From Basidiobolus ranarum (Eukaryota > Basidiobolomycota > Basidiobolomycetes > Basidiobolales): 59,311 nt of DNA. This document shows, in pieces, positions 12,441-25,207 of this stretch. Made by a program: the position numbers and the translations under genes. The first letter of the stretch is position 1. Each line of letters begins with the position of its first letter. The notes beneath the pieces are model-generated. The model was not told where the DNA came from. It worked only from the letters and a program-made list of their open reading frames with translations, and ran no database searches. The DNA lies in contig JASJQH010000008.1 of assembly GCA_040143965.1 (NCBI GenBank), positions 1 to 59,311 of the forward strand, in the 5' to 3' direction.

Positions 12441-14957
12441 ATGCTGCCTAAAAACTCTTCCCTTTCTCTGATATCTACAGCAATACACACTCCAATATTT
12501 CGCTCAGGTGGAGGTATACAGTTCTATTTCGCAAGGACCCTACGTCGACCGGTTCGTGTATTTGAAACTGGTTGCCAAAGCGTCACCACTTTTCAAAAAA
12601 GACTAAACTCTCAGGTTGTAAAAAATTCCTGGTCTGTATATAGTGAGAGACTGAAGAACCCTGATAAAACCACTATCAAATTACCCGAGCACTTGGACTT
12701 TTTAAAGCTTGTACTACGCAGCGCTGAGAGTGGATCTGAACGTCGTCACAAGGGCACTGAAATTATAGAGTCGATTGAAAAAAGTGGGTATCAATTAAGT
12801 ACTTTGGAACAATACAAAGTGGTTCTATCGTTTTATGCTTCAACTGGACAGTTAGACAAAGTAGAACCGTTACTCAGCCGGATAAAAAGCTTAGATCTAG
12901 AATTAACACCGACTTTTTGTAACGAGCTAGTAAATACAATCTCTCAAGCTAACCTTCAGCAAGGGTTTGAGCTGTGTTGGAAACTATCTTCCCTAAATAT
13001 AACTCCGGATCTTGACACATATTCCATCTTAATCAAAGGGTGTAGAAAACATAACGACGTTAAACGCTTAGAACTTGTTTATCAAGAAATTAAAAGGAAA
13101 GGCTTGGCGATGAATAAAGGAATAAGTATTTCCTTGATCAGTGGGTTTTCTCTACTTTCCAAACCTGAGCTTGCATTTTTAGTATATACTGAAGTAGACC
13201 AAGTAAATCGACCAACTGACAAGATGACCTTTACGCATTTAATTCAGGCGTTGATCAAGGCATCCATGACCGACCGAGTTTTGCAGGTTCATCAGGATAT
13301 GAGAGCATTGGGTATAAAAGTAGATGTCTCATTCTTCAACACTCTGATCAACACATGTCTACGCTCCAACGATCATAAGGGGGCGATTTCTTTGTTTGAA
13401 GGGATGGCCCATGCCGGAGTTACTCCCGATGTTGTAACCTACAATACCTTAATTTCAGCATTTGCGAAACATCGGGATTCGCAATCTGCGTTACGCTTTT
13501 TCCATGACATGTCAAGTCGTAACATCAGGGGAGACGTTGTTACCTATTCGATTTTAATTCGGTGTTTTGGTTCTAACTTGGACATACCAAATGTATCGAA
13601 ACTCTATCAGGAAATGAAGAAATTCCATATCCGCCCGAACTTAATTACTTTCACTTCGTTGATTAGCGCTTACAGTCGTGTTGGTAAACTTGAGTTAATC
13701 GAGCAAACATATCAGGATTTGGTCAAGTCGAAGCTCCGCCCCGATGCCATCCTGTATACCTCTTTAATACACGCATTTTCCAAGAGTGGAAAACTTTCTC
13801 TGGCGAGCAGGCTATTTGAAGAGATGAAGGCTCGAGGACTCCAGCCAGACAACATTGTCGTTACTAAAATGATAGAGGGCTATATTCGTGTTTCTAAACT
13901 GGAGCAAGCTCAGGCAGTATATGACTCCATGCTAGTTGAAAATAAGGTTGTCCCGGATCTGCAGACAAAGACCACCCTTATTAAAGGGTATCTCGATCAT
14001 CGGCAATTTGACAAAGCTGAAGCACTGTTCAGATCTATCAAAGCGCCGGACACCACATTGTATAATATCATGATTCGTGGCTACACCAATATCTTGGATT
14101 TCAATGAGTCAACTAGACTTTATTCTCAGATGATCAAGTCAGACGCCGCAAAGCCCGATATTATAACCATGACAATTCTGATCAAAGGTTTCATGCAACG
14201 CGGACGGTATACTGAGGCGTTGAGGGTTTACGAGGATATGAAACACGAAAAAACAATTAGGCCTGACCTGACAGTATTTACGACATTGATCTCTGGTTTG
14301 TCAAAGTGTAGCCAAATACAGAGTGCGAAACAAGTATTCAGCGACATGAAGACATTCAATCTACGTCCAGATACCCATGTAATCAGCGCTCTGTTGGATA
14401 TGTATATTAAGCACAAACATTTCTCTGAGGCCAAAGAAACTCTTTTGCAAGCAAGTCAATACAAGATCACCCCCGACCTGTGCTTGTTGACGAATACAAT
14501 GGATTATTATTTAAGAATTCAGGATCACGCTAACGTTGTAAAGACTTGGGATAAAGCCCAAAAAGAGTTCCTTGCATCTTCCAAAACCTCCAAATATGAA
14601 AATTTGAACACCTCAATCTCTGTACTACTTGACTCGTATGGTCGCTATTCAGACCTTCCTAGACTCAAAAAAGTCTGGGTCGATCTTGAAGCTAAATACC
14701 CTTTAGATGAAAACAACTACAACTCATATGTGGAAGCGCTTTGTAGACACCAACAGTTCAAGCAAGCTACATGCGTTGTCTATAATATGGCCAATGCTAG
14801 CCTTAAGACATACTTGACCATTCTTGACCCATTAATCAGAAACTCACGTTGGAGTGAAGTCTCCACTATAGCAGACAAAATCCAAATCCAAAATCCCGAG
14901 CTTCTTGATAAGTTGGGGGTAGAATTTGGGGAGAAATTGACTCCATTTTGCCGATAA
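12441..14957 (+). CDS. Pentatricopeptide repeat (PPR) protein, probably mitochondrial
   Basis: Single uninterrupted ORF of 838 aa. About fifteen PPR motifs of 35 residues run from roughly residue 140 to 740, typified by PDVVTYNTLISAFAKH, GDVVTYSILIRCFG and RPNLITFTSLISAYSR. Such helical repeats bind single-stranded RNA, one nucleotide per repeat, and fungal members stabilise, process or help translate mitochondrial transcripts. The first 55 residues are rich in Ser, Arg and Phe, lack acidic residues until about residue 41 and look like a mitochondrial presequence. The start is the first ATG after an AT-rich leader. Absence of introns is unusual beside the 22-exon neighbour. The RNA target cannot be deduced from sequence alone. 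Confidence 0.93.
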   Translation: MLPKNSSLSLISTAIHTPIFRSGGGIQFYFARTLRRPVRVFETGCQSVTTFQKRLNSQVVKNSWSVYSERLKNPDKTTIKLPEHLDFLKLVLRSAESGSERRHKGTEIIESIEKSGYQLSTLEQYKVVLSFYASTGQLDKVEPLLSRIKSLDLELTPTFCNELVNTISQANLQQGFELCWKLSSLNITPDLDTYSILIKGCRKHNDVKRLELVYQEIKRKGLAMNKGISISLISGFSLLSKPELAFLVYTEVDQVNRPTDKMTFTHLIQALIKASMTDRVLQVHQDMRALGIKVDVSFFNTLINTCLRSNDHKGAISLFEGMAHAGVTPDVVTYNTLISAFAKHRDSQSALRFFHDMSSRNIRGDVVTYSILIRCFGSNLDIPNVSKLYQEMKKFHIRPNLITFTSLISAYSRVGKLELIEQTYQDLVKSKLRPDAILYTSLIHAFSKSGKLSLASRLFEEMKARGLQPDNIVVTKMIEGYIRVSKLEQAQAVYDSMLVENKVVPDLQTKTTLIKGYLDHRQFDKAEALFRSIKAPDTTLYNIMIRGYTNILDFNESTRLYSQMIKSDAAKPDIITMTILIKGFMQRGRYTEALRVYEDMKHEKTIRPDLTVFTTLISGLSKCSQIQSAKQVFSDMKTFNLRPDTHVISALLDMYIKHKHFSEAKETLLQASQYKITPDLCLLTNTMDYYLRIQDHANVVKTWDKAQKEFLASSKTSKYENLNTSISVLLDSYGRYSDLPRLKKVWVDLEAKYPLDENNYNSYVEALCRHQQFKQATCVVYNMANASLKTYLTILDPLIRNSRWSEVSTIADKIQIQNPELLDKLGVEFGEKLTPFCR

Positions 14958-15286
14958 CAATAGCATCCCAATAGTAAAGCATACACAACACATTTCATTA
15001 TGTATAGCATCTACATCAAAATCATTCGTGGTTCGCAACACTCATATAGTTAAAGTGAATATGTAACAAAATAAGTTTAATAAAGATTGTCAAGAATATT
15101 TTGAACACATGTTACCCCGAAAGAGGCATGTAAAGAAGTAAATTTTTCATATCCGATGCACCTCTTGGAAACAGTCGGATATACTTACAAATAGTTACGC
15201 AAAAGAAACAACCTGCAAGGTATGTGGAAGAATCTAGTGATGCGATTGAGGTTGCTTTCGTGGTAGGTACACTCATAAGAAGTGCA
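14958..15286. other. Convergent intergenic spacer
   Basis: Holds the 3' ends of the PPR gene (AATAAAG-like signal near 15079) and of the small minus-strand gene; nothing else is seen. Confidence 0.5.
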
Positions 15287-15696
15287 CTATTTGTTCTGGG
15301 CTGATAGTATAATTGGTTGTTGGTTATCAGATTTCTTGACGGGTGGTACTAAAGTGCTAACAAAAACACTAGTATAAAAAACAATTACTCACAATCAAGG
15401 GCAGCATAACGTTCGAGACGAGCAGTAATAGCTCTTTCGCGACGAGAGTTATCAATCTCCCTCTTGGCAAGGTAGTAACCACCACCGGCAGCTTAAGGAG
15501 CACGAAACTTTAGATAATACAACGACAGCTAATTAAGTAGTAAAAAGCCTTACCAACGGCTAGAGCGGCCCTTTATACATGGATATTTCAGAAAGTCGTC
15601 AGTTCATTGAAAAGAGATACTTCTTTCAGTGATAATGGATATTTACCAGCAATACATGATGGATTTAGGAGTATTCAACATGGTAGAGGATTTCAT
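15287..15696 (-). CDS. Small single-pass membrane protein, probably mitochondrial
   Basis: Four short exons give about 75 aa: MKSSTMLNTPKSIMYCW, then AALAV, then AAGGGYYLAKREIDNSRRER and a tail ending ILSAQNK. The first half is one hydrophobic helix (YCWAALAVAAGGGYYLAK), followed by a strongly charged stretch. This is the layout of short fungal inner-membrane proteins of the DUF4748 kind, a resemblance I recall but cannot verify. The last intron is uncertain: the nearer acceptor (TTGTTAG) would end the protein a few residues after the junction, whereas the acceptor CTTTAG gives the longer tail used here; reading through the donor gives a stop after LDCE. It lies divergent to the eL19 gene with a 327-bp shared spacer. 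Confidence 0.55.
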
Positions 15697-16023
15697 AGTG
15701 TTTGCGAGTTTAACAAATATCTTTTACTGACTAAGTTGTCGTAACCCTCCAAATGTTAAAAAAAGACTTATTTAAAAATATTCTCGGTCACATTCATTAT
15801 TGACAGCATTGTCAATGCATGGATTGTGCCTTCATTTGGAAGAATCGAAATATGATGGAGACCAAGACCCGAAAAGAATCAGCTATTCGTATGAAGGGTA
15901 CCCCCTGGATCGTAACCAATCATTGCTGTCGGGGTGAAAGAAATGGAATTAAATCTATCAATGAATTGCGGTGGGAATTTTCCTTCTCTTTTCTTTATTC
16001 CCTGACAGGTTGCTCTAGTAAAA
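15697..16023. promoter_or_regulatory. Divergent promoter and 5' leader for eL19 and the small membrane protein
   Basis: Spacer between two outward-facing genes. It ends in the eL19 leader, which contains pyrimidine-rich tracts (TCCTTCTCTTTTCTTTATTC around 15980), as expected for a ribosomal protein gene. A plus-strand ORF starting at 15819 runs across the eL19 intron in the wrong frame and is not considered coding. Confidence 0.4.
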
Positions 16024-16712
16024 ATGTAAGTCTGGAATCAATCCGTTTATTTCCACATACAGCCATCCTCAAACGACTCTGTTCCTCTCACTTTAGGGTT
16101 TCTTTGAGCAGTCAGAAGCGTTTGGCCGCTAGTGTTCTCAAGTGCGGTAAGAGAAAGGTCTGGATTGATCCTAATGAAGTCAGCGAAATCGGCAACGCCA
16201 ACTCTCGTAAGTGAATTATTAACGGTCGTCACTTTAGTGCATTATCTAATTGCTTCCTCTCAGGCCAAAACATTCGTAAGCTCATCAAGGATGGTCTTAT
16301 TATCAAGAAGCCTAATGTTGTTCACTCTCGTTTCAGAGTTCGTGAGAAGCTTGCCGCTAAGCGTAAGGGACGTCACACTGGTACCGGTAAGCGCAGAGGT
16401 ACTGCCGAGGCCCGTATGCCTACCCAAGTTCTCTGGATGCGTCGTCAACGTGTCTTGCGTCGTATGTTGAGAAAGTATCGTGAGGCTGGCAAGATCGACA
16501 AGCACTTGTATCACTCCCTTTACATGAAATCTAAAGGTAATGTTTTCAAGAACAAGCGTGTCTTGATGGAATTCATCCACAAGGCCAAGGCTGAGAAGCT
16601 CAGAGCCAAGCTTATTGCTGACCAAGCCGAGGCTCATCGTCTCAAGTCCAAGGCTGCTCGTGAACGTCGTGCTGAGCGCATCCAAGCCAAGAAGGAGTCT
16701 CTTCTCGCTTAA
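16024..16712 (+). CDS. RPL19: 60S ribosomal protein eL19
   Basis: Cytosolic large-subunit protein. Model join(16024..16025,16097..16206,16264..16712), 186 aa. The start codon is split by an intron: exon 1 supplies AT, exon 2 supplies G and reads [18 protein letters not shown]. The rest follows the family closely: KKVW-like [20 protein letters not shown], then [52 protein letters not shown] and the long basic C-terminal helix ending KKESLLA. Length matches the usual 185-196 aa. The second intron (16207-16263) splits an Arg codon. Identification rests on near-continuous similarity to the known human and yeast proteins. Confidence 0.97.
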
Positions 16713-16912
16713 ATTCCCCCAGATATTCTTTTTCCTATAAACCTGGCACGACTGCTTCGTTAAGGTTATTAGGAAGTAAAATACATAATGGTTCAAGGAT
16801 CGCTAAACAAATTTGATAATAATAAAGATTGAGATTTGTTGTTGTGAATGAATATGGACTTGAAGTGAATGGTATATTGTCGCTTTATTCGCGCAAAGGT
16901 GTTTATTTATTA

Positions 16913-18080
<1,168 letters not shown>

Positions 18081-18429
18081 ATCTAAATAATAAAGTACAC
18101 TAATAGAGTAGAGACAAAGTAAATGCGGGATGATACATCTTTATGACATATATACTAACACGCGCAAATAAAATTAGCCCCGAAAACACAATGAGATAAA
18201 AATAACCCTTTCAAATCAGATTTAGTCATTAATGAAGCCAGTGCTATTATTAATTAGCTTCCTAAGGAATTCGATCTTTATTAATTAGCAGTTGCCTCCA
18301 TTTATGAAGAGTATTCCAGAGTGAATCAATTACTCCTTAGCATTGACTATTCCCTGGCGAGTAATCACTCCGGAAAGTTGCTTTACAAATCGCGCATTAG
18401 TCTAAATGTAAGTCCTATAATTTGAACTT
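18081..18429. other. Intergenic spacer upstream of the fucose synthase
   Basis: AT-rich upstream DNA of the fucose synthase and 3' flank of the next minus-strand ORF, with two TTAATTAG motifs near 18250 and 18280. No gene is seen. Confidence 0.5.
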
Positions 18430-19056
18430 TTATTTATAAGCCAGGTTTGCTGCAGTCACAGGTTCATCGGATTTATCAGAGTCTGGCAGCATTAATGATC
18501 TTGAATTATCAAAACCCCTTAGTGCCATACTGGAGTCAGAGCAAACCATTGCCGATGCAAAAGAAGATGCTATAGTAGACGAAGATCTAGGGCTGTTGAG
18601 GGTAAAAAGGGAGGCTTTGTGAGGTTTCTGAGTGATTTTTGGTTTAATCGAAGACGGGTATCGAGACTCTGTAGAAGCAGCCATTGACAGAAAGTATATT
18701 GTGTAGGGCGATGGTAGTTTAACGTCTTCATGTTTTATGGACACAGTTGTACGGTTATTTGTAATGTCTTCAAAAAATCTCTGGTGTATAAGAAAATATG
18801 GCTCTAGAGCATCATCCCTCTTTACACGGAATGTCTGCTCACATATGTGCCAATTACGCAGTTGATCCTCTCGCCAGTAAGGTTTATCCATTAATAGAGG
18901 GCGAGCAGCTAGAAATCCCAACAGATTACCCGACTTTCTCAAAGCAAGTCGTGATAGTAGAGAGGTTTGCTGCTGGAAAAAGGAAGGTAGTTCGGCAATT
19001 CCTTGAATAAAGGAACGACCATATACCTTGAACCGTCCACTGTTTCCTGGAAACAT
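18430..19056 (-). CDS. Hypothetical protein, 208 aa
   Basis: Open frame of 208 codons starting MFPGNSGRFKVYGRSF and ending PVTAANLAYK. I do not recognise any family. The N-terminal 110 residues look globular (aromatic and charged, LLMDKPYWREDQLRNWHIC), the rest is Ser-rich and probably disordered (SPRSSSTIASSFASAMVC). A TATA-like element (TTTTATATATC) lies about 90 bp upstream on the plus-coordinate side, near 19148. No introns are needed. It could be a lineage-specific gene; chance occurrence of an ORF this long is less likely but not excluded. Confidence 0.5.
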   Translation of the reverse strand: MFPGNSGRFKVYGRSFIQGIAELPSFFQQQTSLLSRLALRKSGNLLGFLAARPLLMDKPYWREDQLRNWHICEQTFRVKRDDALEPYFLIHQRFFEDITNNRTTVSIKHEDVKLPSPYTIYFLSMAASTESRYPSSIKPKITQKPHKASLFTLNSPRSSSTIASSFASAMVCSDSSMALRGFDNSRSLMLPDSDKSDEPVTAANLAYK

Positions 19057-19608
19057 AGATGATTAGAGTTATTGAGTTTACGTTGTGCTTAACGAGCAAT
19101 GGATACAGTTGCAAATGAGCGTAGAAAGTGTGCCAAGTGAGGGATTTTATATATCAAGCAACGCAATTAAAGTGCAACAGAACCTGTTTCCGACGGGCAT
19201 TTGTTTACTATTCATTCTTAATCTAGGAAAGGTTCTATTAGTTGCATAATTTAGACTTGTCCAGATCTGAAGCAATCAAGTTTAACCTCTGGGTGCAATC
19301 AAACTAACCGAGGCTAGACCTATATCGAATGGCTTCGTTCCTGGTTACGTATTTGTTACTTCTATTCAATTATTATAGTCAAGTAGTCTGCTAGCGAAAA
19401 GTACTCATAGTCACAAGCATTTATCCTACAAGCAGCAATTTTTTGCTCTAATGTGAAACTATTCTCAATTCTATTTTAAATCAGAAAATGTGAAAGAAAT
19501 TTCGAATGGTGTATTGTTGAGTTTATATGTATACCATAACAAATGGTTAAAATGTGGTGTAAAAAGATGCAAATGAAATAGTCTAAAGGGCTTCGGAGAA
19601 GAGAACTC
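19057..19608. other. Intergenic spacer with no recognised gene
   Basis: Between the 208-aa ORF and mitochondrial uS19, both on the minus strand. Small ORFs here are short and featureless. Holds the presumed promoter of the 208-aa ORF. Confidence 0.5.
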
Positions 19609-19869
19609 TTATTTGTTCTTAGTCTGACGATAAGAGAAACGCTTTCTGGTATGAGAGAATTCTCCAAGTTTATGGCCGACCATTTCTTCTGTTACTTTAA
19701 CGGGTAGGAAATCTTTTCCATTGTGCACCAAGAATTTGACACCTACGAAGGAGGGAAGGATAGTGCATGCGCGAGCATGAGTCTTGATAGGAACGTTAGT
19801 GGATAAAGCTTCACGGAGGTTAGGGAAGTTGACAAAGAAAGGGCCTTTCCAGGCAGCGCGACCACCCAT
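19609..19869 (-). CDS. RSM19: Mitochondrial small ribosomal subunit protein uS19m
   Basis: Bacterial-type S19 of 86 aa, intronless. Characteristic segments are [51 protein letters not shown] and the ending [13 protein letters not shown] [14 protein letters not shown], which is the ending also known in yeast Rsm19. The cytosolic homologue (eukaryotic S15/uS19) is longer and quite different, so this encodes the mitoribosomal protein of the small-subunit head. The N-terminus [10 protein letters not shown] is very short, so the targeting signal is probably internal to the mature protein as in other fungi. Confidence 0.95.
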   Translation of the reverse strand: MGGRAAWKGPFFVNFPNLREALSTNVPIKTHARACTILPSFVGVKFLVHNGKDFLPVKVTEEMVGHKLGEFSHTRKRFSYRQTKNK

Positions 19870-20305
19870 ATTACACTACTGATGATTGACAAGAGTAAGA
19901 GTGAATCAAGGCAAGAAGTTATCTTTGAGTCTTTCTGAGCAAAATCTAAAAAATTTTCGTAACATAAAATTCACGGATTTATTAAATGAATCCAACAAAG
20001 CACTCCGGTTGGCCCATAACTAGCGCAATCATTCCCCTAGGAAATAGCGAGGATTTTGACAGCGGGCATACTGTTTTCATTTCTTTGGTTTATATTTCAG
20101 TATTTCTGAGTGTGATATATGTAATAAAGCAGACATATTTATGGACAAACATTTAGTGCAGATGCATATTTATTTTACTAATGTTATGGTGTGTTATGAA
20201 CTTTGTATACGAGAAGAACAAATGGATATCGATTTTCTAAAGAAAATATCGATACAGAATTTGGGATTAAGAGTAATTGTAAGGTGAAGTGCAGAATACA
20301 ATCAC
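19870..20305. other. Intergenic spacer upstream of uS19m
   Basis: Promoter side of the uS19m gene and 3' flank of QCR10. AT-rich; contains an AATAAAGC-like signal and no ORF of note. Confidence 0.5.
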
Positions 20306-20589
20306 TTATTCTTCTTGAGGTTCGGGAATATCATAACGGTGCCAGTAGGTACCAACTACGGGAAGCTTAACAAGTTGGTTACGAACAAGTGGGACTTGAT
20401 CGACAAAGAGGAAAGCAGCAGCGCCAAGGGCAACACCCCATTTAAGAAGGGAGGGGGTACTAAACAAATGAAAACATTAACTTGATGAGCACTAATTAGT
20501 TCTACTACATCTACAACTTACACTCTGACGAGAGTTTCAGGGGTGACTCCAGCGAAATTGGCTTGGGGTTTGTAGTGAGAAAGAGCCAT
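20306..20589 (-). CDS. QCR10: Ubiquinol-cytochrome c reductase subunit 10 (complex III)
   Basis: Small peripheral subunit of mitochondrial complex III. Model 20589-20522 plus 20459-20306 on the minus strand, 73 aa. Exon 1 reads MALSHYKPQANFAGVTPE, exon 2 carries the single membrane helix (LLKWGVALGAAAFLFVDQVP) followed by KLPVVGTYWHRYDIPEPQEE. The layout, length and the helix followed by a 'P-x-x-G' turn and acidic Pro-rich tail match fungal QCR10. Assignment rests on architecture and remembered yeast and fission-yeast sequences, so a modest uncertainty remains. Confidence 0.8.
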
Positions 20590-21081
20590 TTGAAAAGATA
20601 TACTGAGTTCAGGAAAACGGAGTTAAGCTTCACGAGCTAAGTAAAGGTTGGCTTTTAGATATAAGAGAAACAACACAATAAAAATATCGCGGGGTCCCTT
20701 AATGCTTATGGGGGCATCTGTTTTTGACAATTGACAAAAAATCCTCATCAGGGTTACTCAAGTTTGGGGAAGGTATGAGATTAATTTGGGGATAGTAATC
20801 CGTGATATGAACCTCCGTCTGTTGGGGTTCATTCGGAATCTCCGCTTAAAACTTTGTCTAGTTAAACAATAATAATGCTTTCTGATTAGGTTACTGCAGC
20901 GATCTTCAGTTATGGCATTTTGGTTTAGTAGTGACGGGTGTGGATTATTCGGATTTAGGGGACTGTGCTAATATTTATATGTATAATTATTATAGTTTTA
21001 TGACAGAATGATTTCCTTTTCTGACGCTGGTCAAAGACACGAAGTTACTCTATTTTTACGTTCGCTCAAGACGGTGGTGAA
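20590..21081. promoter_or_regulatory. Divergent promoter region between QCR10 and TRS120
   Basis: A 492-bp spacer between outward-facing genes; no gene seen. The last in-frame stop before the TRS120 ATG is a TGA near 21020, so the start at 21082 is the earliest possible in that frame. Confidence 0.45.
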
Positions 21082-24000
21082 ATGAGGAAGACGATATATC
21101 ATTCCTTGACGGATCCTTGTAAAACCTCCATATTATTAGTGCCGGTTGGAAACATAGATCCTGCTGTTTTTCAGAAATACGCTTCACTCATATCTAAATT
21201 TAATGTTATTAGCCTCTCTGACATAACCCCTTATTTCGGTGGCAATTCTTCGCCATCTTTTGGACCTCACTCTACAGATAAGTCTCGTGGAAATGAGCAA
21301 GGTATGTACTCTCAATTAACCTTAGCTCATAACTATTTTTTTTGCTAACACCGTACATATTCACCGAAATAACAGCCAGGTTCACAACCAATCTGTTTAA
21401 AGAAGGGAGCATTCAGTTCAATTTTGTCACTAGCGTCAATGGAGATTTTGCCTTCCTTGAGCAATTTCAACTATATAGACAGGTTCTTGGAGTAAGTTTC
21501 GCTGTAAACATGGTTCTCTTATATCAATCCTAACAAAGTTTAACAGGTTATCGGGATCATACACTGTCAGAGCTGTACCGATCTCACAGAAGAATATCAG
21601 AATTTCATATCAATATTGAAACAGGTATTGTAATGGTATTTTCTATATACTTCACTTTTGAGTAATGAAATTACAACTGTTGCTTATTTCGCATTGTTAC
21701 TTGCTCATGAATAGTATCCTACTTGCCTCATAAGTCGTTGTTATGCCTTCGAACCCTCAGATAATCAAGCCGATGATACTAAAGGAGTAATTATGATTCC
21801 CAACGTCGGGAATATCTCTTTTTACATGAATACCATGATATGCGATTTTGCGAGTAGCATGTTGAACGCATTCAACTTGATGGTAAGCTTTCACTAATTC
21901 ATTTGCGAAATTTTAAATAGAATTTAAACAGGAGTATTCTTAGGCTGCTTCAATAGAATCTTCTCACATTATTCATTCACCAAATTCTGGTGATGGGCAA
22001 CTCAATACACCCAGCGCTACGCCTAATGGTGCTTTTTCTCCTATGAGAAATTCACTTCTTTCACCTTCACCTTCGCCTTCACCTAATCCAGATTCTCCCA
22101 ATACTCTTGTCAACTCCGCCACGTCCTTTGCTGACTTGACACCGGATGTTCGTGCTAAGAAATGCACCCAAGGTAGAGTATATAAGTTGATATCAGATCT
22201 ATACCTGATGGCCGGTAAATTACCTGATGCACTTGCGCTATATACCAGTGCCATCGAAACAACTCGTAACAATACGGATTTTGTGTGGCACGCTTCAGCA
22301 CTTGAAGGCTATTATTGTGCATTAACCTTACTTGCTAGTACTCAACCCACAGCAGAGTCGGTGGCCTCCATTCCTATACCTATTTTCCCATCGGCAAATC
22401 CTGGCGCAAACAACGTAGGATCATTAGCGAGAAAGTCATTATTTGGAGAATATGTGGAACGATCTCGAAATATTATTGCTCTTTATGATAAAGTGGATAT
22501 AGCTTGTCTTCAGGTTGAATCCAGATTAAAGGGAGCGAAACTCTTAACCATTATCCTGAAATTTGGAACTGGTGAAGCGGCACTTAATGCTGTCTTGGAA
22601 GATCAAATAGAAACGAAACCACCTTCTGGAACTGCGGCCAAAAGTCACGTTTTAAAGGCGGAGTTGATGAATCTTTTAATGCAGAGCTGGAGTATTGCCC
22701 GGGATGGCTTATCTCCTCTAAATCAAGTTCAAATTGCTTCTATTGTGGTGGCTATGTGTTCTACCATAAATTATCATCGTAAATCAGCCTACTTTTTGCG
22801 TCAATGCACTCTAGTAGCTGCTCCAATCGTAGCTAATGTAAGCTCATCTAGTGACAGTTTGAAGAGAGCTAAGTTTGGTCTTTTGGAGGGAATGAGGCGA
22901 TTTTGTGACGTATATGGGGTGGATGTCGATTCGACCCCAGTGGATGAGGAGGCGGAAGTGGCTGAGAGCTACGGATGGCCCGAGCTACAGATAGATGTGA
23001 TAGAAGATTGCATTGCTATTTCAGACGGATTAACCGATTCAGAGCAGACAATCAATTATACCATCCAACTATTGCGTAAATACCACCGAGTACTTTCTAG
23101 GGAGGAACAATTGCGATTATCCTTCACACTGCAGCGGATTGTCAACAACAAGACCAGTCCTACGAATTCGACCAAAGCCATATCTCGCTTGCCTATCCTA
23201 AAGGCTTTTGAGGTTTGTCGGCCAGTTCCAGCTCGCGTATCTTACCCGCAGCATAAGCTGAAAATCACTGATACAGAGAGCAACAACCCAGATCCTTTTA
23301 TTTATAACCCTTACGCAAAAAAAACCGGTGAGAATGTTGCTGTACCTTTGGTGGTGAATGACTTGGCTTTCTTTGATGTAACTCTTGTCAATCCATTCGC
23401 TTTCGATCTGGATATCTCTAGTATTCGTCTTAGCACCGAAGGCATCCCATTTGAATCAGTACCTTCCGCAGTTATTGTTCCTTCAGGAGCCTCGATTCTA
23501 TTGAGATTGAGTGGTACTCCTCAAGCACCGGGGGATCTTGCTCTGAGAGGTTGTTTCATTCGACTCTTCGGCAGTAATGAAGAGGAATTTTTACTGACCC
23601 AGAATAGGGAAGGTAAAAATGAAGAAAGATGGAGAATTGAACTTGACCATCTTAAAAGAGTAAAGCAGAGTGGATTAGATTCTGCAGTTGATAGAGCTGA
23701 GAAACGACTTTCATTTAAGCGAACTTCAGCAAAGTTTTCAGAGTGCAAATTTCAAACTGTGCCGGTGATTGAGGAGCAGCCTTTGCTTGAGGTTGCCTCG
23801 TCAACACTCTTGAATAGCTCGATCATGTTGTTTGAGGGAGGGAAATCCCATATTGACTTTGTCTTGAGAAATGTTGGCACTACACCAATCGATTTCATCG
23901 CTTTTTCTTTCACCGATAACACAGTAATTTCCCCGCCATATAATCATCGTCGCTCTCAGGACATCTCGGCCGAAAGTTTGTATGAGATGGAAATGGGTGC

Positions 24001-25207
24001 GCAGAATGAGCCAGTTTTGTCTCTGGAGGAGTCAGATAATATCAAAGTACATTTGCTACCCAACCAAGAACACAAAGTCACCGTGACGACCTATGGTAAA
24101 CGTGGATGTACCACTGGAGATATCATCATTAATTACGGATATTTGGAACGTGAAGAGCAGGAAAGCGATCTCTTCTACATCAGACAACTTAATATTCCTG
24201 TTATGATTACGGTGAATCAGGGGTTAAGTATTTCGGATGTTGAACTGTTGCCGTTTCAACGTATAGAGTCTTTGAACCCCTCAGATATATCCATTTCTTT
24301 GGCGTCTAACGAAATGATGAAGCGAGAAGATATTGCGGCAATCGAGAGTTTCGTTTCATCAAGATCTGATAAACAGTTTAGAAACGATTATTGCTTGATG
24401 GTACTTGATGTCCTGAACGTTTGGATGCTGCCTCTCAAAGTGAACTTTGCTATGAATCATAGTTGTGTCTTGTCTGATCAAGACCCCAGTGTTTACAACT
24501 TCAACACCGTTGTCAATGCTGGTTGTACTCATCGGCTGATTCTTCCAGTAAAAAGAATATTCCTTTCAGAGGAGCTCCTGGATAGACCAATCCCCAATCT
24601 CACCAAGAAGCAGTTCACCGTTCCCAAAGGTCCGAAATTAACTCTGGACGAAGAAAGACTGCAAAGAGCTCTGTTTTGGTATAAACAGGAGTTTCTAAGG
24701 CACATTAGTGCTACATGGGTATCCGGGTCATTTGAGCACCAAGGGGTACTGCATTTCCAAGGGTTTAGATTAACTGAGAGTATGTTGGAAGCCTTGAAAA
24801 AAGAAGAGATTTCCTTTAGAGCATCATTGGTCGGTATCACTCCTAGCAAAGATGTTCAGAAATTGGATGCGAACCGATACTGCTGTAAACCCAATGAAAT
24901 TTGCAATGTTCAATTGGAAATTCACAACCATCAAGAGATACCTGCCAAGCTTTGTCTACGCGTCCAACCAGTTCACGATCATCACAATGGTCGTTTAGAC
25001 TATGAATTAAGTTCTTTCTTAGCATTCAATGGAGTCACACAGACTTATCTTCGGAAAATACCGCCCAATGGGAGTATAAAGTGGTCGCTTCCCATTGCTT
25101 TCTTCTCGCCTGGTGAATACAAAATCATGTATCATGGCCAGGATGTTTATACTCAACATATTTATTACGCCACCGAGCCTTTGGTTGTACAAGTGCACGA
25201 TGGGTAG
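21082..25207 (+). CDS. TRS120: TRAPP II complex subunit Trs120/TRAPPC9
   Basis: Subunit of the TRAPP II complex, which activates Rab GTPases at the late Golgi; the Aspergillus homologue (HypA) is needed for polar hyphal growth. Model join(21082..21301,21376..21491,21547..21624,21715..21882,21944..25207), 1281 aa, close to the yeast length of 1289. Family hallmarks: N-terminal ILLVPVGNIDPAVFQKY and NVISLSDITPYF, ARFTTNLFKEG, then GRVYKLISDLYLMAGKLPDA and the TPR-like ALYTSAIETTRNNTDFVWHA, ending in a large beta-rich half (SCTDLTEEYQNF lies in exon 3). A Pro/Ser stretch (SPSPSPSPNPDSPN) near residue 230 is a simple-sequence linker. Every exon junction keeps frame. Confidence 0.93.

Noticed and set aside
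15819-16214. 131-codon plus-strand ORF overlapping eL19
   Set aside because: It reads through the first eL19 intron and only enters the eL19 frame in exon 2; the family N-terminus requires the split ATG.
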